Assembly: GCA_038748775.1 (NCBI GenBank)
Contig: JBCDIT010000014.1
Span: 1 to 64,000 of the forward strand
Source: DAIQNV01 sp038748775
Lineage (GTDB): Bacteria > Planctomycetota > Phycisphaerae > Phycisphaerales > UBA1924
Direction: 5' to 3'
Length of the DNA: 64,000 nt
The notes under the pieces were generated by a model. The model ran no database searches. It was given only the letters and a program-made list of their open reading frames with translations, and was not told the origin of the DNA. Made by a program: the position numbers and the translations under genes. How positions within the stretch are numbered: position 1 is the stretch's first letter; every line of letters begins with the position of its first letter. Shown here piece by piece: positions 8,586 to 17,756 of this stretch.

Positions 8586-10219
8586 CAGTCGTTCCCCCCG
8601 TCGCCTTGCGTGTCATCGGGGCGGACGAAGATCGTGTCGGGTGTTTCAGCGGTGCCCTCGACCGCGCTTTGGATCAGGGCGACCTGCTCGTTGACCGGGC
8701 CTTCCAGGGCGTCGATCAGGGGCTTTGGATAGAGCCCGAAGAACAGGCACAGCGCCGCGAGGGGAACGAGGCAGGAGATCTCGCGGAAGTTCAGGTCGGT
8801 CGGGAGCGTTTCGTGGGGCTTGTGGCCCGCCGGCTCCTTGTATTCGCCCCACACCACGCGAGCCGTCATCGTCAGCAGGTAGATCGCCGCGACGATCACC
8901 CCGGTCGCCGCGAAGGCCGCGAACCAAGGCCCGAGCGAGCCCCACGTCGCGCCGACCGACATCATGCCGATCGAATCGGTCTCGGTCCACGCGGTGTAGC
9001 TCTGGAACGCGCCCATGGTGCACAAGAACTCGGAGACGAACCCGTTGAGCCCCGGAAGTCCGACGGACGCCATCACGAAGAAGACCATGAAGGTCGACCA
9101 GACGGGCATCTTGCTCGCCAGACCGCCGATCTGCCTCATGTCACGCGTGTGGTACCGCTCGTACATGAAGCCGATAAGCAGGAACAACGCACCGGTCGAG
9201 AGACCGTGGTTGATCATGTAGAGGATCGACCCGGTCAGCCCCGCGGTGTTCAACGCGAACAGCCCGAGCACACAGAAACCGAGGTGGGACACCGACGAGT
9301 ACGCGACGAGCTTCTTGACGTCGTCTTGCACCCAGCAGATCAGGCCGGCATAAACGATCCCGATGATGCTCAGGATCGCGATCGCCGGCCCCAACTCGTA
9401 TGCGGCCTCGGGCGTGAAGGGCAAGACGAAACGGTAGATCGCATAGGTGCCCAGCTTGAGCAGCACACCGGCGAGGATGACAGAGCCCGCCGTCGGCGCC
9501 TCGGTGTGCGCCAGGGGCAGCCACGTGTGCACCGGGAACAAAGGCACCTTGACCGCGAAGCCCGCCAGCATCGCGAGCATCACGAGGCTCTGCTGGCCGG
9601 AGGTCATAAACCGGGCCTGCTCGGTGAGCACCGCGATGTCGAAGCTGAACTCGCCGGTGCGGTTCGCAGCAAACGCCGCGACGAAAACAAGGCCGGCGAG
9701 GGCGACCAGCGAGCCGGTGAAGGTGTACAAGAAGAACTTAATCGCCGCCTTCTTGCGGTTCGAACTCCCGAATTCGTTGATGATCACGAACATCGGGAGC
9801 AGCGTGAACTCGAAGCACACGTAGAACAGGACGAGGTCACGGGCCGCGAAGACCCCCACCATCGCCGTGTTCAAGATCATGAACCAGCCGTAGAAGAGCC
9901 TCGGTCGGCTCTTGATCGCGGTCCAGGACGACAGCACGCAGATCGGTCCGAGAAGCGCCGTGAGGGCGATGAGCAGGGCCGCGACCGAATCGACCCCGAT
10001 CGAGAGGCTGAGGCCCAGCGAGGGCAGCCACTCGATCGATGACTCCGCCTGGTACGCGGTCGACGAGAAGTCGAAGCGACCGAGGAAGAGCACCGCGATT
10101 GCCACGTTGAGCAGCGTCCCCCACAGCGCCAGCGATCGAGCGCTGGCCGCCGGGCGCGACGCGATCGCGACACCGGTGGCGAGCGGCACGAGCATCATGA
10201 GCCAGAGGAGAAAGTCCAA
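8585..10219 (-). CDS. nuoM: NADH-quinone oxidoreductase subunit M
   Basis: This is a proton-pumping antiporter-like subunit of complex I (544 residues; E. coli about 509). It contains FYVCFEFTLLPMFVII, KVPLFPVHTWLPLAHTEAPT, LKLGTYAIYRF and DVKKLVAYSSVSHLGFCVLG, the conserved glutamate and lysine helices of NuoM. The likely start is TTG 10219, preceded by AAGGA with a six-base spacer on the minus strand. It lies 33 bases after the nuoL stop and overlaps nuoN by one base. Confidence 0.95.
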   Translation of the reverse strand: MDFLLWLMMLVPLATGVAIASRPAASARSLALWGTLLNVAIAVLFLGRFDFSSTAYQAESSIEWLPSLGLSLSIGVDSVAALLIALTALLGPICVLSSWTAIKSRPRLFYGWFMILNTAMVGVFAARDLVLFYVCFEFTLLPMFVIINEFGSSNRKKAAIKFFLYTFTGSLVALAGLVFVAAFAANRTGEFSFDIAVLTEQARFMTSGQQSLVMLAMLAGFAVKVPLFPVHTWLPLAHTEAPTAGSVILAGVLLKLGTYAIYRFVLPFTPEAAYELGPAIAILSIIGIVYAGLICWVQDDVKKLVAYSSVSHLGFCVLGLFALNTAGLTGSILYMINHGLSTGALFLLIGFMYERYHTRDMRQIGGLASKMPVWSTFMVFFVMASVGLPGLNGFVSEFLCTMGAFQSYTAWTETDSIGMMSVGATWGSLGPWFAAFAATGVIVAAIYLLTMTARVVWGEYKEPAGHKPHETLPTDLNFREISCLVPLAALCLFFGLYPKPLIDALEGPVNEQVALIQSAVEGTAETPDTIFVRPDDTQGDGGND

Positions 10220-10252
10220 CGGGAGTCCTTTGCCTTACGTCTCTTCAACCAC

Positions 10253-12625
10253 TCACTTCAACGCCAGAATCGCGGCAACGATCGCGGCCAACGCCACCCC
10301 GCCGATCATCCGGATCGCGTAGCCGTGCATGAACCCGCTCTGGCTCACGCGGAGCACCGACGCGGCCCAGCCCGGGATCCGGCCCAGCGTGTCGACCAAA
10401 CCGATGTCGATGATGATCTTGTCGAACCAGTGGAACAGATGCGAAACCACCCGCAGGGGCATCACGATGACGAGGTGGTAGAACTCGTCGACAAACCACT
10501 TGCGCTCCGCCCAGCGGTTGACCGGTTTGATCGCGACACCGTTCATCCGAACGGTGTCCGCCCGCTCACGAGCGCCGATCATGAGCCCTTCGAAGCCGCG
10601 GGGGCCGTGGAAGTACGCCGCACAAAGGATGCCGACCGCGCCGAAAACAGCCGAGACGTAGTACATCACCTCGTGCGGGTCGAAGCCGAGGAGCTTGCCG
10701 GGCTCGGTCACCTCTCCGTAGGTCAGAGCCAAGGGTGCCGCGTGATCCGCGCCGCCCGCGTGACCGGCCTCGGAATAGTCGCCGATCGGCGCCTCCGCCT
10801 CGGCTCCTCCGTCGGCGACGGCCTCCGATGTATCAGCGTCGGTGCCATCTTCCGGACCGGACTCGGTGCCGGCCGCGTCGTACGGGCCGCCGTGGTCGAT
10901 CCACGTCGCGCCGTGCACGTAGGCCGATGACTGGTGCACCATGCTGCCGGCCCAGCCGTGGTCCTTCTTGTTGACGAAGTACAGCCCGGCCGCCAGGATC
11001 GAACCGCTGGCCAGCACAACCAGGACGAGATTCATCGCCCAGCCCGGCGCGTGTGGGTGGAACCCATGAGTCTCGTGATCGTCGGCGTGGTCGTGCCCGT
11101 CACCGTCATCGCCGTGAGCCTCGTCACCAGGCTCGAAGATCGTCGGCCCGACGAACACCCGGAAGAACACACGGAACGTGTAATACGCTGTCAGCCCGGC
11201 GGTCAGCAGCAGCAGCCAACCGGCCCAACTCGAGCCCCAGACCACCGAGTCGGGCGTGTAGAAGGCCTCGGCCAGGATCTGGTCCTTCGAGAAATAGCCA
11301 GCGGTGAACGGGAAGCCAGCGAGGTTCAGACAGCCAATCAGCATCGCGAAGCTGGTGATCTTCCAGCCATTGAGCTTTCTGATGCCGCTCAGCTTCCGCA
11401 TGTCGAGCTGGCCGGCGAAGCCGTGCATCACCGCTCCGCACGCCAGGAAAAGCGTCGCCTTGAAGAACGCATGCGTGAACACGTGGAACACGGCACCGGT
11501 CGAACTCAGGAAGCCAAGCCCGGCAAACATGTACCCGAGCTGCGAGATCGTGGAATAGCCCATGATCCGCTTGATATCGAACTGGGCCATCGCGATCGTC
11601 GCGGCCCAGAAGGCCGTGATCGCCCCGCCCCACGCGACGACGGTGAGCGCGATGCGGTCCTCGTCGGCAAGGAACAGGGGCATCATCCTCGCCACGAGGT
11701 AGACGCCCGCCGTGACCATCGTCGCGGCGTGGATGAGGGCGCTGACCGGGGTCGGGCCTTCCATCGCGTCCGGGAGCCAGACGTAGAAGAAAAGCTGAGC
11801 CGACTTGCCGAACGCGCCGCCGATCAGCAGGAGCGGGATCGCCCAGCTCTGCCAGGTGTTGGCGAGCCGGGCTCCGCTGGCGGTCTCGCCCGCCTCGATC
11901 ATCGCGAATAGGGGTTCGTATTCGATCGTGCCAAACGTCGTGAACGTCAGCAAGAGGCCCATGAGCAGGCCCAGGTCGCCGATACGGTTGACGACGAACG
12001 CCTTCTGACCGGCGTCGACCGCGGCTTTCTTCTTGTAGAAGTACCCGATGAGCAGGTAGCTGCAGAGGCCCACGCCCTCCCAGCCCAGGAAGAGCAGGAG
12101 CAGGTTGTCGCCCATCACGAGGCACGACATGCTGAACACGAACAGCATGAACGCGAAGAAGAATCGCCCATATCCGGGCCCCACGTCGTGGGACATGTAC
12201 TCGCTGGCGTACAGGCAGATCATCGTCGCCAGCCCGGTCACGAACAGCATCCAGAGCAGGCTCAGCCCGTCAAAGTAGAAGCTGAAGTTGCCGGTAAAGC
12301 TCTGCCCAGGCCCGTCGCCCCAACTGAAACTGATCCAGTCGGACGCGTGGATCGTGACCGGGGTCCCCCCCCAGTTCATGAAGTGCGAGACAGTGATCGC
12401 GAACGAGATCGCGAGCAGCACCACGCTCATGTAGGCCGGGGTCTTGTCCTTGTTCCCTGTCGCCGTCAGCGTCGCGACGATCGCAGCGCCGACGAGCGGG
12501 ATGAACGGGATCCACGCGAGATACCAAGGGCCGGCCTCGCCGCCGTGGGCGCCGTGGCCACCGGCCGCGTCCGCCGCCATCACGACGGGAGCGATCAGAT
12601 TCTGGATGGCGGTGATCGTGTCCAC
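10253..12625 (-). CDS. nuoL: NADH-quinone oxidoreductase subunit L, enlarged
   Basis: This is the distal antiporter-like subunit of complex I (790 residues; E. coli 613). The core is clear: WEGVGLCSYLLIGYFYKKKAA, WLPDAMEGPTPVSALIHAAT, DIKRIMGYSTISQLGYMFAG and the late helix GYFSKDQILAEAF. The extra length is mainly two soluble loops towards the C-terminus: an Asp/His-rich loop (GDEAHGDDGDGHDHADDHET) and an acidic Ala/Gly-rich loop (DADTSEAVADGGAEAEAP). The GTG start at 12625 is used because no better start precedes the first helix. Its AAAGG lies at a long spacing, so the exact start is uncertain. Confidence 0.93.
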   Translation of the reverse strand: MDTITAIQNLIAPVVMAADAAGGHGAHGGEAGPWYLAWIPFIPLVGAAIVATLTATGNKDKTPAYMSVVLLAISFAITVSHFMNWGGTPVTIHASDWISFSWGDGPGQSFTGNFSFYFDGLSLLWMLFVTGLATMICLYASEYMSHDVGPGYGRFFFAFMLFVFSMSCLVMGDNLLLLFLGWEGVGLCSYLLIGYFYKKKAAVDAGQKAFVVNRIGDLGLLMGLLLTFTTFGTIEYEPLFAMIEAGETASGARLANTWQSWAIPLLLIGGAFGKSAQLFFYVWLPDAMEGPTPVSALIHAATMVTAGVYLVARMMPLFLADEDRIALTVVAWGGAITAFWAATIAMAQFDIKRIMGYSTISQLGYMFAGLGFLSSTGAVFHVFTHAFFKATLFLACGAVMHGFAGQLDMRKLSGIRKLNGWKITSFAMLIGCLNLAGFPFTAGYFSKDQILAEAFYTPDSVVWGSSWAGWLLLLTAGLTAYYTFRVFFRVFVGPTIFEPGDEAHGDDGDGHDHADDHETHGFHPHAPGWAMNLVLVVLASGSILAAGLYFVNKKDHGWAGSMVHQSSAYVHGATWIDHGGPYDAAGTESGPEDGTDADTSEAVADGGAEAEAPIGDYSEAGHAGGADHAAPLALTYGEVTEPGKLLGFDPHEVMYYVSAVFGAVGILCAAYFHGPRGFEGLMIGARERADTVRMNGVAIKPVNRWAERKWFVDEFYHLVIVMPLRVVSHLFHWFDKIIIDIGLVDTLGRIPGWAASVLRVSQSGFMHGYAIRMIGGVALAAIVAAILALK

Positions 12626-12711
12626 GAGACGCGTTGCCTTTCCCAGCCGTCCCGGAGCGTGCGCCCCGGCTCATTCCCCGAGGCCAAACGGCCCCGACTC
12701 GGACAAGTCTC

Positions 12712-13086
12712 TCAGCCCTTGAGCTCCGACCAGTCCTCGCCGCTCAGCGACTCACGCTTGCGGAACAACAGCACAACGAGCGCCAATCCCATCGCGGCCT
12801 CCGCCGCGGCGATCGTCAAGACGAAGATCACGAACGTCTGTCCGTCAAAGTTCATGTGGTACCGGCCGAACGCAATCAGAGCCAGCCCGGCCGCCTGGAA
12901 CATCAGTTCCGTGCACAGGAACATGATGATCAGGTTCCGGCGGGTCATGAACCCGATCAGCCCGAGGCAGAACATACCCGCCGAGATGAACAGGTAGTGC
13001 GCCAGCGTCCCCCCGGGCATCGCCTCGGGGAACGCGCCCTGCGCCATCGTCAACGTGCTCAGGACGTCGGTGCCCAGGAGGTCCAT
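12712..13086 (-). CDS. nuoK: NADH-quinone oxidoreductase subunit K
   Basis: This is a small three-helix membrane subunit of complex I (124 residues; E. coli 100). NLIIMFLCTELMFQAAGLAL carries the conserved glutamate of helix 2, and TIAAAEAAMGLALVVLLFRKR carries that of helix 3. Its ATG shares one base with the nuoJ stop (TGATG), and GAGGAGG lies seven bases upstream. An overlapping GTG three bases earlier is possible. Confidence 0.95.
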   Translation of the reverse strand: MDLLGTDVLSTLTMAQGAFPEAMPGGTLAHYLFISAGMFCLGLIGFMTRRNLIIMFLCTELMFQAAGLALIAFGRYHMNFDGQTFVIFVLTIAAAEAAMGLALVVLLFRKRESLSGEDWSELKG

Positions 13087-14183
13087 CACGCGCCCTCCTC
13101 AAGCAGACCGAGACGCCTCGCCTGGCGTTCCTTCTCGGCCTCCTCGATGTCGACCTGTTTGCGGGCCAGAACAGTCGCCCCCAGCATCGCCATGAGAAGG
13201 ATCACACCGGCGATCTCGATCGTCATCGGGTGCTCGGCGAGCAGGTTCATGCCGACCCGCTCGACGTTGGTCGCCACGAACCCCTCCGGGATCAGTTCCA
13301 TCGGTATCTCGACGCGACGCGAATCCCCGACCGGGCTCGTCACCAGAACGGTCACTGGAGCCGCAGAGAGATCCAGTTCGGCCAAACCGCTGTCGATCGC
13401 GATCGTCTCGGTGATATCGATCAACTCGGCGGCCCGAAGGCTCTCGGTCAAGTCCGGCTCCCACTTGCCGTGGAACAACTCAAGCGCCGGCTCGGGCGAA
13501 GCCTCCGAACGCGACCGCTCCAGCGTCGGCAAACCGCTGAACATCAGCGTCGTGATCACCGCCAGCAAGACGAAACCGACCGCCGCCGCGGCCACCGGCT
13601 CGCGGGCCACCGCGTCGTACTCGCTCAGTCGATCGGGTTCTTCCTCGCTCGGCGCCTGCGTCGCGAGCATGATCACGAAGAGGTACGTGATCAGGATCGC
13701 CCCGGCGTAGATGATGATCAGGGCAAAGGCCATGAACTCTGCCGACAGCAGGACATACAGCCCGCTCGACGCGACGATCGTCAGGATGAAGTAGAGGGCC
13801 GCGTACACCGGACGGGGATGGGTGATCATCCGCAGCCCGCTCGCCAGGGCCAACACGCCGAACACGTGGAAGTAGATGTTGGGCAGCGCGCCGAAGTTGC
13901 CCTCGAGCAGCCCGCCCTCGCCCAAGCCCTCGGAGGGCAACGCGGCAAAGGTCAGGCCCATCACCACGAGCCCAGCCGCGGCCGCCGCGATGATCCCACC
14001 GATGACCGCCAGGCTCGCGCCACGCTTGGGCAAAGCGAACGCCACCCCGACGGCGCCGAGGGCGCACCCGCCGTACAGAAGAAGGGGGTTGATGATCGCT
14101 TCCAACGCGCCCTCGCTCGCGCCCGCCTTTCCGGCCACACAAGACGGCTTCGTGCCGTCCGAGACCCGCGGGGGCCCGAGCAT
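13086..14183 (-). CDS. nuoJ: NADH-quinone oxidoreductase subunit J, enlarged
   Basis: This is a membrane subunit of complex I that links the quinone-site helices to the antiporter subunits. The NuoJ core is recognisable: HPRPVYAALYFILTIVASSG, AEFMAFALIIIYAGAILITY with the family pi-bulge region, and a final helix AGVILLMAMLGATVLARKQ. At 365 residues it is about twice the size of E. coli NuoJ (184). It has an added N-terminal hydrophobic region of about 100 residues (two to three helices). It also has a soluble insert of roughly 110 residues before the last helix. ATG 14183 has a GGGGGG upstream. TTG 14201 (longer) and an internal TTG shortly before the first helix are alternatives. It heads the block and lies divergent to pgsA, so the nuo promoter should be in 14184-14283. 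Confidence 0.88.
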   Translation of the reverse strand: MLGPPRVSDGTKPSCVAGKAGASEGALEAIINPLLLYGGCALGAVGVAFALPKRGASLAVIGGIIAAAAAGLVVMGLTFAALPSEGLGEGGLLEGNFGALPNIYFHVFGVLALASGLRMITHPRPVYAALYFILTIVASSGLYVLLSAEFMAFALIIIYAGAILITYLFVIMLATQAPSEEEPDRLSEYDAVAREPVAAAAVGFVLLAVITTLMFSGLPTLERSRSEASPEPALELFHGKWEPDLTESLRAAELIDITETIAIDSGLAELDLSAAPVTVLVTSPVGDSRRVEIPMELIPEGFVATNVERVGMNLLAEHPMTIEIAGVILLMAMLGATVLARKQVDIEEAEKERQARRLGLLEEGA

Positions 14184-14283
14184 AGAGCCCCCCGAGACCA
14201 ATCAGCAACCCGAGGCGCTTTCCTTCTGCACTTGGAGCACCTCCCGCCGCGTCTTGAGACCCAGCCTCAGGTACCCTCGCCCC

Positions 14284-14892
14284 ATGGCCGACCACGCAGC
14301 ACCACCCGCCAGGGGCTGGCGCGCTCAAACCCCCAACACGCTGACGATCTCCCGATTGATCATGACCGCGGCCTTCGTCGCGGCTGTCGCCGTGGCCACC
14401 AAATCCGCCGACCCACGCGGGTGGCTCTGGTCGGCGCTCGCCCTGTTCGTGGTGGCCGGAATCACGGACGCCGCCGACGGATGGCTTGCACGACGGTGGA
14501 ACGCGATCAGCGTGTTCGGCCGGGTCGTCGATCCGCTGGCCGACAAGGTGCTCATTCTCGGCGCGTTCATCATGCTCGCCGACCTGCCCGGCTCACCGAT
14601 CGAGCCGTGGATGGCCGTCGTCGTACTCACACGAGAACTGCTCGTCACCGGGCTGCGAGGGGCACTCGAAGGCAAGGGCATCGATTTCAGCGCCGGTCCG
14701 ACCGGCAAAATCAAGATGGTGCTCCAATGGCTCCTGCTCGTCGCTGTCCTCGCTGACTTCGCCAGCGATCGCACCGAGGAGTTCAACGCATGGCAGCCGC
14801 TGGTGTGGGCCACCTGGGCGACGGTCGCGTTCACCGCCTACTCGGGCTGGCCCTACGTTCGCCGCGCTCTGAGCCCCCCAACCGCGACGTAG
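14284..14892 (+). CDS. pgsA: CDP-diacylglycerol--glycerol-3-phosphate 3-phosphatidyltransferase
   Basis: This inner-membrane enzyme makes phosphatidylglycerophosphate from CDP-diacylglycerol and glycerol-3-phosphate. The CDP-alcohol phosphotransferase signature D-x2-DG-x2-AR-x8-G-x3-D-x3-D is complete: DAADGWLAR, then G, then DPLAD. There are four to five membrane helices in 202 residues. N-terminal TPNTLTISRLI matches PgsA. It lies divergent to nuoJ and convergent with pgpA, whose product removes the phosphate made here, so the two steps of phosphatidylglycerol synthesis sit next to each other. Confidence 0.92.
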   Translation: MADHAAPPARGWRAQTPNTLTISRLIMTAAFVAAVAVATKSADPRGWLWSALALFVVAGITDAADGWLARRWNAISVFGRVVDPLADKVLILGAFIMLADLPGSPIEPWMAVVVLTRELLVTGLRGALEGKGIDFSAGPTGKIKMVLQWLLLVAVLADFASDRTEEFNAWQPLVWATWATVAFTAYSGWPYVRRALSPPTAT

Positions 14893-14979
14893 CCCACGAC
14901 CTCGACGATATTTTTGCATGAAGATCGGTCCTTCATAGGTTCTTGTCCGATGAATGGGCCAACCGCAGCATCGAACCAC

Positions 14980-15546
14980 TCAGCCCGAAACCAGCACACC
15001 CGCCAAGGCCACCAACGCGGCCGCGTAGACCCCGGCGACCAGGTCGTCCAAGAGGACACCCCATCCACCAGGGATGGACTGCATCGAGTTCGCCGGCTCA
15101 GGCTTCCAGATATCGAACGCACGGAACGCGAAGAAGCTCAGCCACACGAGCGCCAGAGCCGGCCAGATCAGTTCGACCGAACCCCACCCCACCACGAACG
15201 GCACCGCAAAGAGCGGGATGCACTGGCCGGCCGTCTCGTCCGCAACGATCTCGCTCGCATCCTTTTTCCCGAACCGGGCCTCTGCCCGATCTCCCATGAA
15301 CACGCACGCGGCGCACGACGCGAACGCAATCGCGATCAGCGGCGCGATGTACACCGACCAAGGCAACTCAAACGCGAGAACGACCCACGCGAGCCCCGAC
15401 GCGAGGGCCACCGGCGGCAAAGATCCCCACGTCCCGGACGCTGGGCGCATGTAGCCAAGCCCGAACGTGGTCACGAGCAGAAAGCCCAGTGAGACGTCGG
15501 GCGGGTCCCGACGCGGCGCGACGTCATCGAGCTTCGGCGCTGGCAC
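14980..15546 (-). CDS. pgpA: Phosphatidylglycerophosphatase A
   Basis: This membrane phosphatase converts phosphatidylglycerophosphate to phosphatidylglycerol. It has 188 residues with the PgpA blocks GYMRPASGTWGSLPP, DASEIVADETAGQ, FRAFDIWKPEPA and GGWGVLLDDLVAGVYA, including the acidic DD pair. The GTG start at 15546 lies three bases after the TAG of the upstream M1-peptidase gene, so translation is probably coupled. It converges on pgsA with an 87-base gap. Confidence 0.92.
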   Translation of the reverse strand: MPAPKLDDVAPRRDPPDVSLGFLLVTTFGLGYMRPASGTWGSLPPVALASGLAWVVLAFELPWSVYIAPLIAIAFASCAACVFMGDRAEARFGKKDASEIVADETAGQCIPLFAVPFVVGWGSVELIWPALALVWLSFFAFRAFDIWKPEPANSMQSIPGGWGVLLDDLVAGVYAAALVALAGVLVSG

Positions 15547-15549
15547 GTC

Positions 15550-17592
15550 CTACCGCCCCCACACGTTGTCACGAGGATTGATGTCGGGAATCAGACCCCT
15601 CGGATCGATCTCGACTTTCTCGATCTCCTGCCCGTTCGCGTCAAACACCGCCCGCCATTTCCCGGTTGAAGCAAAGGCTTCGACCGGGAGCGTCAGGTCG
15701 AGTTCCGTCCCGTCGGCGAGCGTCACGCGATACGGAAGAGGCAAGGGGACCTCGCCCTTCATGACGAACGTCACGTAGCCGCTCTCCCCGTCCTCGGCCA
15801 GTTCGGCGCTCTCGATCGCGAAGTCCACGCTCCCGGTCCCGAGGAACCAAGCCCGGAAGAACCAGTCGAGCTCGACGCCCGACCCATCCTCCATCGCCCG
15901 GAAGAAATCCGCCGGCTGCGGACTCTTGAACGCCCACTTCTGGATGTACGCCCGGAACGCTCGATCGAAGCGATCGGGCCCGAGGATGTACTCGCGGAGG
16001 ATCGTCATCCCGATGCCCGGCTTGCGATAGCCCAGAAGCCCGACCCAGCGCCGCCACATGTTGTCGGGCCGCGTCGAGATCGGCTGCAGACCGGGCTCCC
16101 TGGCGAACTCGGTCAGACGGTTCTTCGTCCGAACCCAATCGAGTTCGTCTTCGCCGTACCACGCCCTTTCGCTGTACGAATCTGTAAACGAGTTGAACCC
16201 CTCGTCCATCCACACGTGCCGGCGTTCATCTGTGTTCACAATCATCGGGAACCACGTGTGGCCCACCTCGTGGTCGGTCACGCCGAAGAGCCCCCGGGGG
16301 TTGGTGCGCGCCCCGCAGAACATGATCATCGGGTACTCCATGCCCCCCTCAGGCCCGTTGACATTTGTCATGTGGGGATAGGGGTACGGGTACAACCACT
16401 CCGAGTAAAACTCGATCGCGTGCTTGGTGTAGCGCGTGCTGCCGCCGTCTTCGTGCTCGGGGAACCAGACCTCCGCCTCGCTGGGGTAGAAGCTCTGACA
16501 GAGCACCCGGCGCGTCACGTCGTGGTTCGGAACCCCGCCCTCACAGATCGGATCACCGTCGATCGTCGGGATGTTCGCACCCGCCGCGTCCCAGACAAAC
16601 GCGTCGCTCGCCGCGAACGCAAACGTCCGCACGCACCGGGCCGCGAACTTCCACGTTCTGGTGTCGGCGCTCCCGGGGAACAAGTCGTCCGATCCGATCT
16701 CGTCCTCGCTCACTATGTACACCGGCTCGTCACTCACCAGAGCCCGCTCGAGACGCTCGCGGATCGGAGCACTGAGCACCTCGCTCGCGTTCTGCAACTC
16801 CCCCGTCGCGACCACGAGGTAATCACCGGGCACGGTGATACTCACCTCATAGTCACCAAAGTTCGTGTAAAACTCCCCGGTCCCCAGGTACGGAAGCGTG
16901 TTCCACCCGCTCACGTCGTCGTAGTTGCACGCGTGCGGGAACCACTGGGCAAACTCGAAGATCTTGCCGCGCTCGACCTCTTCGACGCCCATCCGACGGA
17001 GGTAAGGCGGGACCAAGAACGAATAGTCGAGGCTCACCTCAACCGACTCGCCCGGCCCGAGCGGCTCAAGCAGATCGAGCCTGCCAAGCGTGTCATGGAT
17101 ATCTAGCTCGGCGCCGACGCCCTCGATCTTGACGTTCTCGATCGCGTAGCCACCCTCGAAATCGGGCCGCCCCCGGAGCACGCCGCCGGGCGAGTAGCTC
17201 CTGGCGCCGAGACTGTCGGGGTGGAACAGGTTCTGCTCGAGTTGGATCCAGAGGTACTCCAGCGTGTGGGGGCTGTTGTTGTGGTACGTCATCGACCACG
17301 ACGCACGCAGCGCGTCCGACGTTTCGTCCACCGTGGCATCGATGACGTAGTCAGCGCGTTGATCCCAATAGTCCGGCCCTGGAAAGCCCGACCCCAAGCG
17401 ACGCTCGTTCGGAGTTGGCATGTCGAGCGGATCGAACGCGTTGTCGCTCACGCCGCCGCCTCTCCGAAACTCGGGGTCAACGGCGCCGTAGTTCAGCGAC
17501 AAATCGTCGGTATCGACGGCCACAGGGCCGCTGCACCCAACAAGCAAGAGCACAACCCCCGAACCGAACGTGAGACTTCGCTTCATGAACAT
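15550..17592 (-). CDS. M1-family zinc metallopeptidase, lipoprotein
   Basis: This is a probable membrane-anchored aminopeptidase of the gluzincin M1 family (680 residues). The signal peptide ends in the lipobox LLLVGC, so the mature N-terminal cysteine would be lipidated. The zinc site is HEVGH at 441-445 with the third ligand Glu464 in WMDEGFNSF, the normal HExxH-x18-E spacing. An upstream GGMEYPMI block corresponds to the exopeptidase GxMEN motif, with YP in place of N. Start ATG 17592 has GGAGG six bases upstream. pgpA follows after three bases, and a divergent LuxR-type regulator gene lies upstream. Confidence 0.88.
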   Translation of the reverse strand: MFMKRSLTFGSGVVLLLVGCSGPVAVDTDDLSLNYGAVDPEFRRGGGVSDNAFDPLDMPTPNERRLGSGFPGPDYWDQRADYVIDATVDETSDALRASWSMTYHNNSPHTLEYLWIQLEQNLFHPDSLGARSYSPGGVLRGRPDFEGGYAIENVKIEGVGAELDIHDTLGRLDLLEPLGPGESVEVSLDYSFLVPPYLRRMGVEEVERGKIFEFAQWFPHACNYDDVSGWNTLPYLGTGEFYTNFGDYEVSITVPGDYLVVATGELQNASEVLSAPIRERLERALVSDEPVYIVSEDEIGSDDLFPGSADTRTWKFAARCVRTFAFAASDAFVWDAAGANIPTIDGDPICEGGVPNHDVTRRVLCQSFYPSEAEVWFPEHEDGGSTRYTKHAIEFYSEWLYPYPYPHMTNVNGPEGGMEYPMIMFCGARTNPRGLFGVTDHEVGHTWFPMIVNTDERRHVWMDEGFNSFTDSYSERAWYGEDELDWVRTKNRLTEFAREPGLQPISTRPDNMWRRWVGLLGYRKPGIGMTILREYILGPDRFDRAFRAYIQKWAFKSPQPADFFRAMEDGSGVELDWFFRAWFLGTGSVDFAIESAELAEDGESGYVTFVMKGEVPLPLPYRVTLADGTELDLTLPVEAFASTGKWRAVFDANGQEIEKVEIDPRGLIPDINPRDNVWGR

Positions 17593-17643
17593 GGAGACCT
17601 CCGAGTCAGCGTGCAGAACGCGAGAGAATAGCGACAAAGGCGT

Positions 17644-17665
17644 ATTCACCTGTTGGAGGGTGAAT
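17644..17665. promoter_or_regulatory. Inverted repeat in divergent intergenic region
   Basis: ATTCACC, an 8-base spacer, then GGTGAAT: a perfect 7-bp inverted repeat between the divergent M1-peptidase gene (start 17592) and the LuxR-type regulator (start 17757). Position and symmetry suit an operator site, possibly for the adjacent regulator. This is inference only. Confidence 0.4.
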
Positions 17666-17756
17666 TTCCCGTCAACCGCACCCACCGAGCGCAACAGACT
17701 TTCAATAGTCTTGTCAGAACAGCGAGCTCGTCGAAACCCCGCCACGGAAGAGATCA

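Noticed and set aside
6726..8732. 668-residue plus-strand open frame opposite nuoN
   Set aside because: Highly charged Arg/His/Gln-rich product, exact antisense of nuoN and the sigma gene; not protein-like.
8606..10042. 478-residue plus-strand open frame opposite nuoM
   Set aside because: Charged antisense shadow of a membrane-protein gene.
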